In this document: in pieces, positions 11,064-25,080 of the stretch
Layout: each line of letters opens with the position of its first letter
Position numbering within the stretch: the stretch's first letter is position 1
NCBI GenBank assembly: GCA_012295275.1
Contig: CM022679.1
Location: 14,795,842-14,857,841 of the forward strand
Direction: 5' to 3'
Length of the DNA stretch: 62,000 bases
Origin: Chrysomallon squamiferum
Taxonomy: Eukaryota; Mollusca; Gastropoda; Neomphalida; Peltospiridae
The notes under the pieces: generated by a model
Seen by the model: the letters and a program-made list of their open reading frames with translations, nothing else
Database searches by the model: none
What the model was told of the DNA's origin: nothing
Program-made: the position numbers and the translations under genes

Positions 11064-14000
11064 TCACCTGCGCCTGTTACCACTACCTGCCAGCATCATG
11101 GCAATTCGAATGAATATGTTGAAAGCATCCAAGTAGATTCCAATACATCTGAAAATATTAAATAAATAAAGGAATGAAAAATATACAGAATAAAATAAAA
11201 ATACAAATAATAAAAGATTAAATAAAAATACCATTATAATAAACTAAGATAAAATATGGAAATTCAAATAATACAAAATAAACAGGCAACAAGAATTAAA
11301 ACAGCAAAAGCAAATTCTATTTAATGTTAGAGAAATGAAACATGTAATCCTTCCCCAAAATGAATAGAGTATAAACATCATAGACGCATATATGCAGTGG
11401 AAAAAATACATTGATTTATATGGGTATATTTTCAATATATAACCTCATATTTAAATAAAAAGCCAAATATACACGCCACTAGAAAAATGACAAAATACAT
11501 TAATATATTTTAACCTTCTGCTTATCTCACAAAAATACAGTCCAGTAGAGAAACATATTTAGCAATCTATCAAAACCCTTTCACTTGCAAAACTCTTGTT
11601 GTCAGTATAAGCAGACCTTTTTTATTCAGAGTTTTTAAACTTTTTGTAATATTCAAACAAAATTATTATTATGGTTATAGATGTGACTGTGAAACTCACG
11701 CATTGATTGGATCGAAAGGCTTGACCGCGTATGTTGGGTATGTCTCTGCGTGTTTGATAATCTTCTGAGTGTCGTACAGAAGGAACAGACTGAAGAGAAC
11801 AAGTCCACCGTATATTGAAATGGAATACAGGCCAGCTCCCAGTGCACCTGTCGGAGGCAGGAACATTCCTCCTGCATTTGAAAAAGGTGTGTGAGTTAAA
11901 CATTAAGACACATAGTTGTGAACTGGAACTTCAAAAACTAGAATATATACATATTGGTATTATGTAATAATTTGTGATATCCATTTTTATAGACAATAAT
12001 CTTTACAAATGAATATAAAGAAAGTTCGATATATATGTTTAACCTGAGAATTTTAAATAAACAAAAATAATAACAGTAATAATAATAATAATATAATAAT
12101 AACTAAACAACCAAAATAGTATTAGCAGTAGTATTAATGATATTATTAAAAATACCAGTGTCAATAACATTCATTAACGTCATTTTTTAAAATTACCCTG
12201 TATGTACTGACAAAACACATCTGCAACTTCAAAGTCAATCTGGAAATAACCTTTTATTTCATTTGTTAGTCTCTGTCACAGTCTGTGACAGAAATTGTGA
12301 AAGAAATAACTCACCCAGAGATGATGCAAAAACTACACCCAGTCCAATGGCGAGCGGTCCACCCATGTTGAGGAACTTTTCACTGGGTGCACAGACAGCC
12401 ACAGTGGACAGAGCTTAAAACAGAAATGAAAAAAACAAACAAAGCTGTTTATTAGACTAATGATATGACAATCCCTAATTAACTTTAGTAAAATATTAGC
12501 AGCTTTAATTATTCAAGTTATTACTGTGCTTTTGGATTATTCAGTTTCATGTGTGTGTGATTAAATGATGTAAATCCATTTTATATACTTCCTGATTATT
12601 TTGTTTAGTTATCAGGCTTTGCGACAACAAAAAATATTAAGAAAGTATAGAATCTAAATTATAACATCACTTCTAAATTATTTCCCTTTGAGATGTGTAA
12701 TCCTGATATAGTAATTATAATCTTGTGTTATTCACCATAGCTTCAGAACCAGAAAGAAAAATATGATTTTATTTTTATTATATATAGGTTCTTTCAAATA
12801 ATCTTATACAAATACAACACATTTTCGTCGCTGACTATAAAATATCAGTAATATAATCAAAGTATTTTTTTTTCAGTTTAATTCATGTACTTCAAATTTT
12901 TTTTTTTTTTAACATAAAGTTGTAAAAAACTGATTCAGAATATGTAATAGATAATATAATGCAATGTCATAATTAATATAACATTATCATTATTACATTG
13001 TCATATTTTATATCTAGAGACAGAGCAGTAGATATAGAGGACAGAAAATGTATTTTACCTCCAACAAGTCCAGCTGTGTACCAGGCAGCTCGGATGAGAA
13101 TAGGACCTCCAAGCATAGCAATGGGTGCAACAACAGCACCCATCACACCAACATGAGCCAACCAGGCCATCTGCTTAGCTCCAAAACCTTCATGGTATGG
13201 AACTGACCGACACACCATTCCAGTACCAATCATAGCCGCAAAGGAAACACCAATAGACTGAATAAAACACGACAAGAGAATAAATAAACGTGAAACTTGT
13301 CCAATAATTGTACTGATTATAAGATAATCTGGAAAACCAGTTCTTCCTCTTGAATATGTTTAGTGACTGCTACAGAGATCATTGTTATAACTTTCCTTCT
13401 GTCTACATTATAACAGAATCTCTGATCATCTTATCACATTTTTGTACATCTAGAATATCATCTTCCACTATCATTTTTCAAATGTTTGCAGTTAGAAGGC
13501 AATACATCCTAAGTAGTGAAAAGGATAAAATTCTGCATAACAATTTTGAAAAGATAAAACAGTTTAATATTAACATCTTTTGATATGATGAAAACAAGTA
13601 AAACTGAATTACAAAATACTAGAAAAAAAAAAATAATAATAATAAAGAACAAGATTGAAAATAATTAAAAGGATATTGAACTGGTCAGAAAACAAATATT
13701 AAGAATAGCCAAAGGGAGGGATGTGAATAATATCTGCATTTTTCTAAGGAAATGAATAAATAAACACTGACCAGCCATGAACTCCTCATCATCATATTCA
13801 TCAGTGCAGGTGTCCTCACCACGGCGACAGCACTGAGTGCTGACACTACAATGCTGCTGCCGAAATACATGTAGGTAGCCCGGATCCTTCGCCGCACTTC
13901 TTCTGGCCACATCCTGTAAATGTGAATCAAACAGTCATACTGAAAATACTAAACAATATATATAACAATGGGACAATTTGTGTTAACTTTTACTCAAACT

Positions 14001-15117
14001 TGAATCAAACTAATTATCTAAATGTTAACAAGCACAGTACGTACACATATATAGAAAACCAGATTAACAGACATAGAAAGGTAGTTTAAGTTTCCTGATG
14101 TAAGCATAGACAAACTGTCAATTGTGTGCAAATTCAAGTATTTTGGGACAGAAAAAAAAAAAAAGCATCTGAGCAAGTGCAACTTTATTAGTCTATATTA
14201 TCAGAAAAATGTATTTCTTACAGAGAAACAATGAAAATTCTTAAGTACCTAATTTTTTCTATTTTTTACCATTAATCAGAAAGATAACAATCACTGAGAG
14301 TGCTTAAAATGGTATTACATTATTAAACTAAGTAATCTGCTGTCCTTTGAAAATTGCTAATCCATATAATATTATCAATGGCTACATTAGCACAATAATG
14401 AAATGTGTTAATCACTGCAGAGATGTAAACTATGTTGATATAACAGAAACAAATAAAAGAAAAACTTACACAGATCTGTCGATAGCTCCCACTTCATTAG
14501 ACAAGCCAAGTCCATAATAACAAAGACCCCCAAGTCCTATTAATGAAGCTCCAGCCACAAAACCACGGCCAATGTTGAAAGCTATCAAGAAAAAAACACT
14601 ATTGCCTAATAATAATAACAATGTGTTTATTAGATTATACATTTCTGTAAACATGTATTTAAAAAAATTGATGCTCCTGTTCTCAATTTGCTGTATAGGG
14701 AGAAAGTTCTATGTAAACCACAACTTCCCATTTAGAAACACAGTGAAATAATATCTGAAGAAATTAAAAAATAAAACTTGAAAAATAATTTTTGAAAAGA
14801 TGAAACTGATGACAGTATTATCTGTTTTTGAATACTACGTTTTAATTATTTCTATTTAATATTCAAGAACTGACTTCTGTACTGTAAAATAATACACCAC
14901 AATACTTACCTCCAGTACCTGCTGGAGCCATCATTTTCTCCTTCAGTGTTGGAGTGCGGGCACGTCTTCGAAATGCTGTCCTTGTTTCTGAGGCATACAG
15001 CTGTATACGTGTAGTACGACATGACTGACACAGATCAGGAATCTTTGGTGCTCTCAGTGTTGTCACAAATGTTGTGAGTGGCACTCGGCCACTAAGAGCC
15101 AGGCGTGATGCCAGCAT
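11064..15117 (-). CDS. GHITM: growth hormone-inducible transmembrane protein (TMBIM5/MICS1), complete seven-exon gene
   Basis: Joining seven exons on the - strand gives 338 aa, close to the roughly 345 aa usual for GHITM: 15117-14910, 14581-14470, 13913-13772, 13257-13059, 12413-12315, 11871-11700 and 11148-11064. All introns are GT-AG and phases agree. Residues 1-60 are Arg/Ser/Thr-rich without acidic clusters, as in a mitochondrial presequence. The body carries the BAX-inhibitor-1 hydrophobic segments with family landmarks: NIGRGFVAGASLIGLGG, ATYMYFGSSIVVSALSAVAV, AWLAHVGVMGAVVAPI, GGLVLFSLFLLYDTQKII, HAETYPTYAVKPFDPINACI, and the C-terminus IRIAMMLAGSGNRRR. The known role is in the inner mitochondrial membrane (cristae organisation, calcium/proton exchange). 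The start is the first ATG before the presequence. A further 5' noncoding exon is likely, because an acceptor-like TTTGTAG lies just upstream (near 15156). Nothing suggests decay. Confidence 0.95.
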
Positions 15118-15201
15118 TGTTGATGTTGTAATACAGATGTGGTTTTTTTTTTAAATCTACAAATAAAAAGTATTTAATATGATTTTAAAGCAAGCAGTTA
15201 A

Positions 15202-15258
<57 letters not shown>

Positions 15259-15799
15259 CCACTTGTCTTTAGTTCAAATTAAATCATATTAAATGCCAGG
15301 AGACTTTAAAATATTTCTAATAAATATTTTCAAATTTAAGTGAAAAAAAACAACAACACACACGCACACAAACACTAACACAAATTTAAAATAATTCGTT
15401 TCAGAATAATAGTTTTCTCACAGATCTCAGTTGACACTAATATTTTCTTTTATTAAATTATTATTTACATTAGTTACTTCTGACATTCAGTATCAGTGTT
15501 ATTTCTGCATAACAATGTAAAATTTTACATTTTTGTATTTAAACTTTTAATATATTCAATGCTTAGAAAATTCTGGAACGTTTGTCACTCGGTCTCGGAC
15601 ACAAGTTGTTTAAATAACGAAGACGTTTCAAGCTTTGAGGTTATACGTGGATGATGAAGCCATAACAGCTTTTCGAAATAAACTAAAAATAATAATTAAA
15701 AAGAAAAAAATTAAATCAAACCTTTACTTCGAGCTGCAACTATTGCAACAGACTGTTCTTCGAAAAAATACGCAATTTGCAAGAACTTTTGTGATGAAA

Positions 15800-15855
15800 T
15801 TCAAAAACGGAAGTCAACAGACTTTTCAGAGACTTAAAAGAGCATGCGCAATATA
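15800..15855 (-). promoter_or_regulatory. GHITM: possible GHITM promoter elements (ETS-like and NRF1-like)
   Basis: CGGAAGT (15808-15814) matches an ETS core and GCATGCGCA (15842-15850) resembles an NRF1 half-palindrome. Both are common at promoters of nuclear genes for mitochondrial proteins. They lie about 0.7 kb upstream of the GHITM ATG. This is motif matching only; the transcription start is not visible. Confidence 0.25.
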
Positions 15856-16000
15856 TTTTATTATTATTTGTTTTTTCTCCTTCGTTCCGTGTCGCACCAA
15901 CATGCCGTTTCTTTCTCATCATAAGAAAAAGGACGTAATTATTTTATCAGATTTTTTTCTGTAGTACAATATCAAAATGTACTTGTATGTTAATATATAC

Positions 16001-16002
<2 letters not shown>

Positions 16003-16066
<64 letters not shown>
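16003..16066. repeat. (GA)n microsatellite
   Basis: About 31 uninterrupted GA units. Confidence 0.95.
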
Positions 16067-16070
<4 letters not shown>

Positions 16071-16223
16071 CTAGTTAAGAATACGGTTTTCATCAGTTTT
16101 AGTTATTACAGTTTTTATGGAAATTTCATAGCAAAAATTCTGTAGCTTAATAAAAGTATTTTCATTCAAGAATAATTTCTGTATGTCTTTCCCTTCATTC
16201 GCATTTGCTCTTTATCTGTCTCT

Positions 16224-16254
<31 letters not shown>

Positions 16255-16315
16255 CATTATTTCTATTTCATTCAGTCTGTCTCTATGTATTTACACATAA
16301 ATAAATAAATAAATA

Positions 16316-16346
<31 letters not shown>

Positions 16347-16497
16347 TGATAATAATAATAATATTTTAAAATAGCATTTATCAAAACCATTTGAAAAGAA
16401 AAATCTTACACTATCAACTTAACTATAACTTATTAGGCATACTTTCTTCAGTTATCTAAAGCATATTTTCTTGGGTTAAACATCATCATCGTCGTCG

Positions 16498-16528
<31 letters not shown>

Positions 16529-16738
16529 TCATTTATTCATAAATCTTTCCCACATATTATCTCTCCTCATTTATTTATATCATCATTACACAATATTTTT
16601 GGAAAATACATATTTATATATTTATCCTAAGTTTAGAATAATTTAAATACAAATTTTAAAATGCAGGCTATACATTTCCCAGTATGGGTTCAAACATCAC
16701 TATTAGTTATCTAAATGTCGATTTCTCAGTATTATTAA

Positions 16739-16742
<4 letters not shown>

Positions 16743-16832
<90 letters not shown>
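16743..16832. repeat. (CT)n-(CA)n compound microsatellite
   Basis: About 36 CT units followed directly by about nine CA units. Confidence 0.95.
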
Positions 16833-16978
16833 GCAAACACAAAACCTCTTCATTTTAAATAGTTAACTTATTGTTATTTACTTACTTCTTCATTTTATTT
16901 ATTGATAATTTTACTGTTAGCAGCTTCATTAATTTTTTATTTGATTATTAATTAATTAAGTTATTTATTTATTATTAC

Positions 16979-17009
<31 letters not shown>

Positions 17010-17104
17010 TAAAATTATATTTTATTCATTCACCTATGTTCAATTTATTAATTTAAATTATTTATTTATAATTATTACCTTTAATATTTATTTTATTTTT
17101 AACT

Positions 17105-18940
17105 TATTTGTTTGGTATTTTTTGTTCTTTATTTCTCTCTTTGTGCTGTATTTATTTCATTTATATTTATCTTATTGCATTTCGTTTCATTATATCCTGT
17201 TTTACTTTATTCATGGATCCTTTCGGATTTCATTGTTGGGATTTACATGTTTCAAGTTTGAATTACACTTTTTATTTTATGTTCTGTACCTTTGGTGAAC
17301 AGTCCCCCAGAACTCATTTTTCAAGTAACAAGTTCCGTATTATCCACTCTTTAGGTGGGGGTGTCATCACTCACCAGGTGACTCACTGTCGCTGCATTCA
17401 AGGTACAGACCGAATTTTCAAGGAGAGTTGGGGGAGGGGGCGGTGAAGAATAATAGACGGCTGTCTGTCCTGCCAAATTTGAGTGTCCCGTTCAAATTTC
17501 TGAAAACCTCCACATTCCAAAACAAGTTGAAAATTTTGGCGTATGGAGGTTATAAAGACCCATCCCGGCTTCTCGAAATTGACGTCAACTCTTTGGCGCG
17601 GTTTATATACCCAGCGAACGCGGACGTCAGTGAAAACACACCTATAAAAACAAGTGGACTTGTCAAAATGGATGGAATTGTGTTTTTCACTTCGAAATGT
17701 TTTCGTTTTAAACTCGCCTGCCTTCATATAACTCTGTGACCTATGTGTCTCTCTATTTATATATCATTCTGTGTTCTATATCACTATAATTTGTCGATAT
17801 ATTGTTAAAACGTTTTTGACACGGACTAAAAAACGATGAGAAAGAAGCGTAATCTATAACTGAGTTCATCTTAAAAATACAATTAAAAATATATAAGTAG
17901 CACTTGACGCCTTTTTAAAATGTTTTTAAAAGTACTAATGTATACATATTATGAAATAGAAATGATTGTTTTGTATAAATTAATTTTACGAACGCAAACA
18001 AACTAAACAAAGCGCACACCAGCACAGCCATTGTAATAACATATAACAGCCATATATACAGTTTTCAGTTGCATTACACTAGTCAGTATGTGACGTAAAC
18101 ATACAAATATCTAAAATAGTTACGCTTTCTTTACTATGCACAGTCTACTCCTATTTCTACAAATAATTAATAGATAAAAAAATACTAAAATAAAAATACC
18201 TAACTGGCTAGATCCTGACATATATTGGTCCACATTTTCTTGCTTTTGCTGCTTTTATTTTTTCTTCTTAATTGTAAACAAAATAAAGTTATACAAATGT
18301 TAATCTAGTAATAAAAATAAGTTTATCAGCGTCTGACGTAAAACTACGAAAATATACACAAGCGCTACGCTTTCTTAACCGTTGACAGTCTACTTCCGTT
18401 TCTATAAATAAATAATAGTTGAACGAAATAAATAAATAAATAGAAACAATAACACAGCTCCTAGAAATTGAAATAAATTTTCTCAAGTCTTCTGCCATTT
18501 TTTTTTTCTTTGATTTTGTAATAAAATCATACTGTTCAATTAAAACTGGTTAAAAATCAGTTTTCGAAATATGTTCAAGAAATTATTCACAAGAGTTACC
18601 CTTCCTTGTTTCTATAAATAAATATTACATTTTAATAATAAACAAATTTAAATATGTAACAATAATAATATGAAAATATAGTTGCATTTTACTAAGGAAA
18701 CGGTCACAGAAAATTAATAAATAAATCCACCCCAAAAAAAAAAAAAAACAAAATACAACAACAAAAAAACAACGTATAAACTACAATATAAAATAGAACT
18801 TCATAATAATACTAATATAATATAGCATAAAACAAACATTCAAATATATAAATAACTAAATAAATAAATGAAAAGTCCGAAGATATATATTTTAAAATTA
18901 GCTCGCCGAAACAAGACATTTATTTACTTATTAGTTCTCT

Positions 18941-18974
<34 letters not shown>

Positions 18975-18982
18975 AATAAAAT

Positions 18983-19024
<42 letters not shown>

Positions 19025-19690
19025 TCTTATTTTTCTTTCTTTTATTCTTTCATTATTTCTTCTTCTTCTTCTTGTTATTGTTGTTATTGTTGTTGTTATT
19101 ATTTCATTTTTGTTGATGTTTTTTTTTTTTTTCTCATTGTTTTGTTATTGATACTTTTTGTTCAACAAATATAGTAGTTTAATACTGTTAGTATGATACA
19201 ACTGTTCATTTAGTCACTAGAATTAACTAAATCTATTCCGAAACGTAAAAACAGTTATTATTAATACAGGATGGGCTTATTGAAAGACATACTTATTTCA
19301 GATTTTTGGTTTTCTTCCTCCGCTAATGTCTGATTACAGAAACTGATATAGAAGTGTAATTCTTGTGAATATTGATACATCTCTACGTCACGTGGTGATT
19401 TTAACAAGAAAACAGATTATGTCATGGAAACACACACTTCTTTGTTTCCTTTATTTATTCAAAAATTGTTTAATTTATTCGTTTCATTTTACAATTTATT
19501 TATTTATTAATTTTGTTGATTTATTTATTTTATTCTTTTAATACTTTTTTATTGACTTACTTATACTGTTTAATCACTTAGTTTTATTTACTTATAATTA
19601 TCTTTGATGTTTATTTTCATTTTGAATTATTTATTTATATTTTATTTATTTATATAAATATTACTTAATTTTTAATTATTTTTTTATTAC
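17105..19690. repeat. 2.69-kb tandem unit, copy 1
   Basis: First of three near-identical direct copies. The unit starts in ATTT-rich sequence, then has a roughly 530-bp GC/CpG-richer core (about 17210-17740) with promoter-like elements, then AT-rich sequence with AAT (18983-19023) and CTT/GTT tracts, and a block near 19180-19440 repeated at 21880 and 24570. The left end lacks the last 0.6 kb of unit sequence that precedes copies 2-4. Frames of 103 and 109 codons lie on opposite strands of the core with non-ATG starts and no recognisable domain. No transposase, reverse transcriptase or terminal repeat seen. Confidence 0.9.
17580..17650. promoter_or_regulatory. divergent promoter-like core, copy 1
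   Basis: Contains a full palindromic CRE TGACGTCA (17580-17587), a TATATAAA box pointing left (17602-17609 read on the - strand), a second GACGTC (17623-17628) and a TATAAAAA box pointing right (17643-17650). Two TATA boxes facing away from each other with a CRE-like site between them is the layout of a bidirectional promoter. Downstream on the - strand, strong donor-like GTGAGT sites occur, one at 17374-17369. No transcript evidence. Confidence 0.45.
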
Positions 19691-21662
19691 TAATATTTAT
19701 CTATTTGTTTGTTTGATTCTTTCTTTTTTTTACTGATGTTGTATTTATTTCATTTAATTTATATTTATTTTATTTATATTATATTTATATTTATATTTAT
19801 ATTTATTTTATTTTATTTTATTTATTTTATTGTATTTACTTTATTTTATTTTATTTTATTTTATTTTATTTTATTTCATTTCATTTATTTTACATTTTAT
19901 TCATGGATCCTTTCGGATTTCATTGTTGGGATTTACATGTTTCAAGTTTGAATTACACTTTTTATTTTATGTTCTGTACCTTTGGTGAACAGTCCCCCAG
20001 AACTCATTTTTCAAGTAACAAGTTCCGTATTATCCACTCTTTAGGTGGGGGTGTCATCACTCACCAGGTGACTCACTGTCGCTGCATTCAAGGTACAGAC
20101 CGAATTTTCAAGGAGAGTTGGGGGAGGGGGCGGTGAAGAATAATAGACGGCTGTCTGTCCTGCCAAATTTGAGTGTCCCGTTCAAATTTCTGAAAACCTC
20201 CACATTCCAAAACAAGTTGAAAATTTTGGCGTATGGAGGTTATAAAGACCCATCCCGGCTTCTCGAAATTGACGTCAACTCTTTGGCGCGGTTTATATAC
20301 CCAGCGAACGCGGACGTCAATGGAAACACACCTATAAAAACAAGTGGACTTGTCAAAATGGATGGAATTGTGTTTTTCACTTCGAAATGTTTTCCTTTTA
20401 AACTCGCCTGCCTTCATATTACTCTGTGACCTATGTGTCTCTCTATTTATATATCATTCTGTGTTCTATATCACTATAATTTGTCGATATATTGTTAAAA
20501 CGTTTTTGACACGGACTAAAAAACGATGAGAAAGAAGCGTAATCTATAACTGAGTTCATCTTCAAAATACAATTCAAAATATATAAGTAGCACTTGACGC
20601 CTTTTTAAAATGTTTTTAAAATTACTAAAGTATACATATTATGAAATAGAAATAATTGATTTGTATAAATTAATTTTATGAACGCAAACAAACTAAACAA
20701 TGCGCACACCAGCACAGCCATTGTAATAACATATAACAGCCATATATACAGTTTTCAGTTGCATTACACTAGTCAGTATGTGACGTAAACATACAAATAT
20801 CTAAAATAGTTACGCTTTCTTTACTATGCACAGTCTACTCCTATTTCTACAAATAATTAATAGTTAAAAAAATACTAAAATAAAAATACCTAACTGGCTA
20901 GATCCTGACATATATTGGTCCACATTTTCTTGCTTTTGCTGCTTTTATTTTTTCTTCTTAATTGTAAACAAAATAAAGTTATACAAATGTTAATCTAGTA
21001 ATAAAAATAAGTTTATCAGCGTCTGACGTAAAACTACGAAAATATACACAAGCGCTACGCTTTCTTAACCGTTGACAGTCTACTTCCGTTTCTATAAATA
21101 AATAATAGTTGAACGAAATAAATAAATAAATAGAAACAATAACACAGCTCCTAGAAATTGAAATAAATTTTCTCAAGTCTTCTGCCATTTTTTTTTCTTT
21201 GATTTTGTAATAAAATAATACTGTACAATTAAAACTGGTTAAAAATCAGTTTTCGAAATACTGTTCAAGAATTATTCACAAGAGTTACCCTTCTTTGTTT
21301 CTATAAATAAATATTACATTTTAATAATAAACAAATTTAAATATGTAACAATAATAATATGAAAATATAGTTGCATTTTACTAAGGAAACGGTCACAGAA
21401 AATTAATAAATAAATCCACCTTCACAAAAAAACAAACAAAACAACAACAACAAAAAAACAACGTATAAACTACAATATAAAATAGAACTTCATAATAATA
21501 CTAATATAATATAGCATAAAACAAACATTCAAATATATAAATAACTAAATAAATAAATGAAAAGTCCGAAGATATATATTTTAAAATTAGCTCGCCGTAA
21601 CAAGACATTTATTTACTTATTAGTTCTTTTTTTTTCTTCTTTTTATTTTTTTTAAATAAAAT

Positions 21663-21725
<63 letters not shown>

Positions 21726-22390
21726 TCTTATTTTTCTTTCTTTTATTCTTTCATTATTTCTTCTTCTTCTTCTTGTTATTGTTGTTGTTGTTATTGTTGT
21801 TATTATTTCATTTTTGTTGATGTTTTTTTTTCATTGTTTTGTTATTGATACTTTTTATTCAACAAATATAGTAGTTTATATGATACTGTTAGTATGATAC
21901 AACTGTTCATTTAGTCACTAGAATTAACTAAATCTATTCCGAAACGTAAAAACAGTTATTATTAATACAGGATGGGCTTATTTAAAGACATACTTATTTC
22001 AGATTTTTGGTTTTCTTCCTCCGCTAATGTCTGATTACAGAAACTGATATAGAAGTGTAATTCTTGTGAATATTGATACATCTCTACGTCACGTGGTGAT
22101 TTTAACAAGAAAACAGATTATGTCATGGAAACACACACTTCTTTGTTTCCTTTATTTATTCAAAAATTATTTAATTTATTCGTTTCATTTTACAATTTGT
22201 TTATTTATTTTGTTGATTTATTTATTTTATTCTTTTAATACTTTTTTTTATTTATTTACTTATACTCTGTTTAATCACTTAGTTTTATTTACTTATAATT
22301 ATCTTTGATGTTTATTTTCATTTTGAATTATTTATTTATATTTTATTTATTTATATAAATATTACTTAATTTTTAATTATTTTTTTATTA
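19691..22390. repeat. 2.69-kb tandem unit, copy 2
   Basis: Differs from copy 1 at only a few positions in the core (for example near 20330 and 20395) and by lengths of ATTTT (about 19800-19885) and AAT (21664-21724) tracts. Equivalent points of copies 1 and 2 are 2690 bp apart. Confidence 0.92.
20270..20340. promoter_or_regulatory. divergent promoter-like core, copy 2
   Basis: Same elements as copy 1: CRE at 20270-20277, left-pointing TATATAAA at 20292-20299 and right-pointing TATAAAAA at 20333-20340. Confidence 0.45.
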
Positions 22391-24358
22391 CTAATATTTA
22401 TCTATTTGTTTGTTTGATTCTTTCTTTTTTTTACTGATGTTGTATTTATTTAATTTAATTTATATTTATTTTTTTATTTATATTTATATTTATATTTATA
22501 TTTATTTTATTTTATTTTATTTTATTTTGGGATTTATTGTATTTATTTTATTTTATTTTATTTTTTTTATTTTATTTCATTTCATTTATTTTACATTTTA
22601 TTCATGGATCCTTTCGGATTTCATTGTTGGGATTTACATGTTTCAAGTTTGGTGAACATTTTATGTTCTGTACCTTTGGTGAACAGTCCCCCAGAACTCA
22701 TTTTTCAAGTAACAAGTTCCGTATTATCCACTCTTTAGGTGGGGGTGTCATCACTCACCAGGTGACTCACTGTCGCTGCATTCAAGGTACAGACCGAATT
22801 TTCAAGGAGAGTTGGGGGAGGGGGCGGTGAAGAATAATAGACGGCTGTCTGTCCTGCCAAATTTGAGTGTCCCGTTCAAATTTCTGAAAACCTCCACATT
22901 CCAAAACAAGTTGAAAATTTTGGCGTATGGAGGTTATAAAGACCCATCCCGGCTTCTCGAAATTGACGTCAACTCTTTGGCGCGGTTTATATACCCAGCG
23001 AACGCGGACGTCAATGAAAACACACCTATAAAAACAAGTGGACTTGTCAAAATGGATGGAATTGTGTTTTTCACTTCGAAATGTTTTCGTTTTAAACTCG
23101 CCTGCCTTCATATAACTCTGTGACCTATGTGTCTCTCTATTTATATATCATTCTGTGTTCTATATCACTATAATTTGTCGATATATTGTTAACACGTTTT
23201 TAACACGGACTAAAAAACGATGAGAAAGAAGCGTAATCTATAACTGAGTTCATCTTAAAAATACAATTAAAAATATATAAGTAGCACTTGACGCCTTTTT
23301 AAAATGTTTTTAAAAGTTACTAAAGTATACATATTATGAAATAGAAATAATTGTTTTGTATAAATTAATTTTATGAACGCAAACAAACTAAACAATGCGC
23401 ACACCAGCACAGCCATTGTAATAACATATAACAGCCATATATACAGTTTTCAGTTGCATTACACTAGTCAGTATGTGACGTAAACATACAAATATCTAAA
23501 ATAGTTACGCTTTCTTTACTATGCACAGTCTACTCCTATTTCTACAAATAATTAATAGTTAAAAAAATACTAAAATAAAAATACCTAACTGGCTAGATCC
23601 TGACATATATTGGTCCACATTTTCTTGCTTTTGCTGCTTTTATTTTTTCTTCTTAATTGTAAACAAAATAAAGTTATACAAATGTTAATCTAGTAATAAA
23701 AATAAGTTTATCAGCGTCTGACGTAAAACTACGAAAATATACACAAGCGCTACGCTTTCTTAACCGTTGACAGTCTACTTCCGTTTCTATAAATAAATAA
23801 TAGTTGAACGAAATAAATAAATAGAAACATTAACACAGCTCCTAAAAATTGAAATAAATTTTCTCAAGTCTTCTGCCATTTTTTTTTTCTTTGATTTTGT
23901 AATAAAATCATACTGTTCAATTAAAACTGGTTAAAAATCAGTTTTCGACATATGTTCAAGAAATATTCACAAGAGTTACCCTTCCTTGTTTCTATAAATA
24001 AATATTACATTTTAATAATAAACAAATTTAAATATGTAACAATAATAATATGAAAATATTGTTGCATTTTACTAAGGAAACGGTCACAGAAAATTAATAA
24101 ATAAATCCCCCCTCACAAACACAAAAACAACAAAATACAACAACAAAAAAACAACGTATAAACTACAATATAAAATAGAACTTCATAATAATACTAATAT
24201 AATATAGCATAAAACAAACATTCAAATATATAAATAACTAAATAAATAAATGAAAAGTCCGAAGATATATATTTTAAAATTAGCTCGCCGAAACAAGACA
24301 TTTATTTACTTATTAGACCTCTTTTCTCTTCTTTTTATTATTTTTAAATAAAATGTTC

Positions 24359-24411
<53 letters not shown>

Positions 24412-25080
24412 TTTATTTTTTCTTTCTTTTATTCTTTCATTATTTCTTCTTCTTCTTCTTGTTATTGTTGTTATTGTTGTTGTTATTATTTCATTTTTGT
24501 TGTTTTTTTTTTTTTTTTTCTCATTGTTTTGTTATTGATACTTTTTGTTCAACAAATATAGTAGTTTAATACTGTTAGTATGATACAACTGTTCATTTAG
24601 TCACTAGAATTAACTAAATCTATTCCGAAACGTAAAAACAGTTATTATTAATACAGGATGGGCTTATTTTAAAGACATACTTATTTCAGATTTTTGGTTT
24701 TCTTCCTCCGCTAATGTCTGATTACAGAAACTGATATAGAAGTGTAATTCTTGTGAATATTGATACATCTCTACCTCACATGGTGTTTTTAACAAGAAAA
24801 CAGATTATGTCATAGAAAAACACAGTTCTTTGTTTCCTTTATTTATTCAATAATTGTTTAATTTATTCGTTTCATTTTACAATTTATTTATTTATTAATT
24901 TTGTTGATTTATTTATTTTATTCTTTTAATACTTTTTTTTATTTATTTACTTATACTCTGTTTAATCACTTAGTTTTATTTACTTATAATTATCTTTGAT
25001 GTTTATTTTCATTTTGAATTATTTATTTATATTTTATTTATTTATATAAATATTACTTAATTTTTAATTATTTTTTTATT
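22391..25080. repeat. 2.69-kb tandem unit, copy 3
   Basis: Offset 2694 bp from copy 2. About 30 bp at the left of the core (near 22650-22665) are replaced or lost relative to copies 1 and 2. Carries AAT 24358-24412. Confidence 0.92.
22964..23034. promoter_or_regulatory. divergent promoter-like core, copy 3
   Basis: Left-pointing TATATAAA at 22986-22993 and right-pointing TATAAAAA at 23027-23034, with both GACGTC elements kept. Confidence 0.45.

Larger units (their letters stand above)
15118..17104. other. GHITM 5' region and microsatellite-rich spacer
   Basis: The first part should hold the GHITM noncoding leader and promoter. The rest is dominated by simple repeats: AAT 15202-15258, GA 16003-16066, poly-T 16227-16254, AAT 16317-16361, ATC/GTC 16480-16529, CT then CA 16743-16832, and ATT 16976-17009. 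No other gene seen. Confidence 0.55.

Noticed and set aside
17398-17739. Frames of 103 and 109 codons on opposite strands, repeated in every array copy
   Set aside because: They overlap almost completely, start without ATG, show no domain, and their conservation is explained by the recent tandem duplication.
18289-18498. 69-codon - strand frame repeated in the array (also 20979-21188)
   Set aside because: Identical only because the copies are recent; degraded in copy 4 and in the inverted copy.
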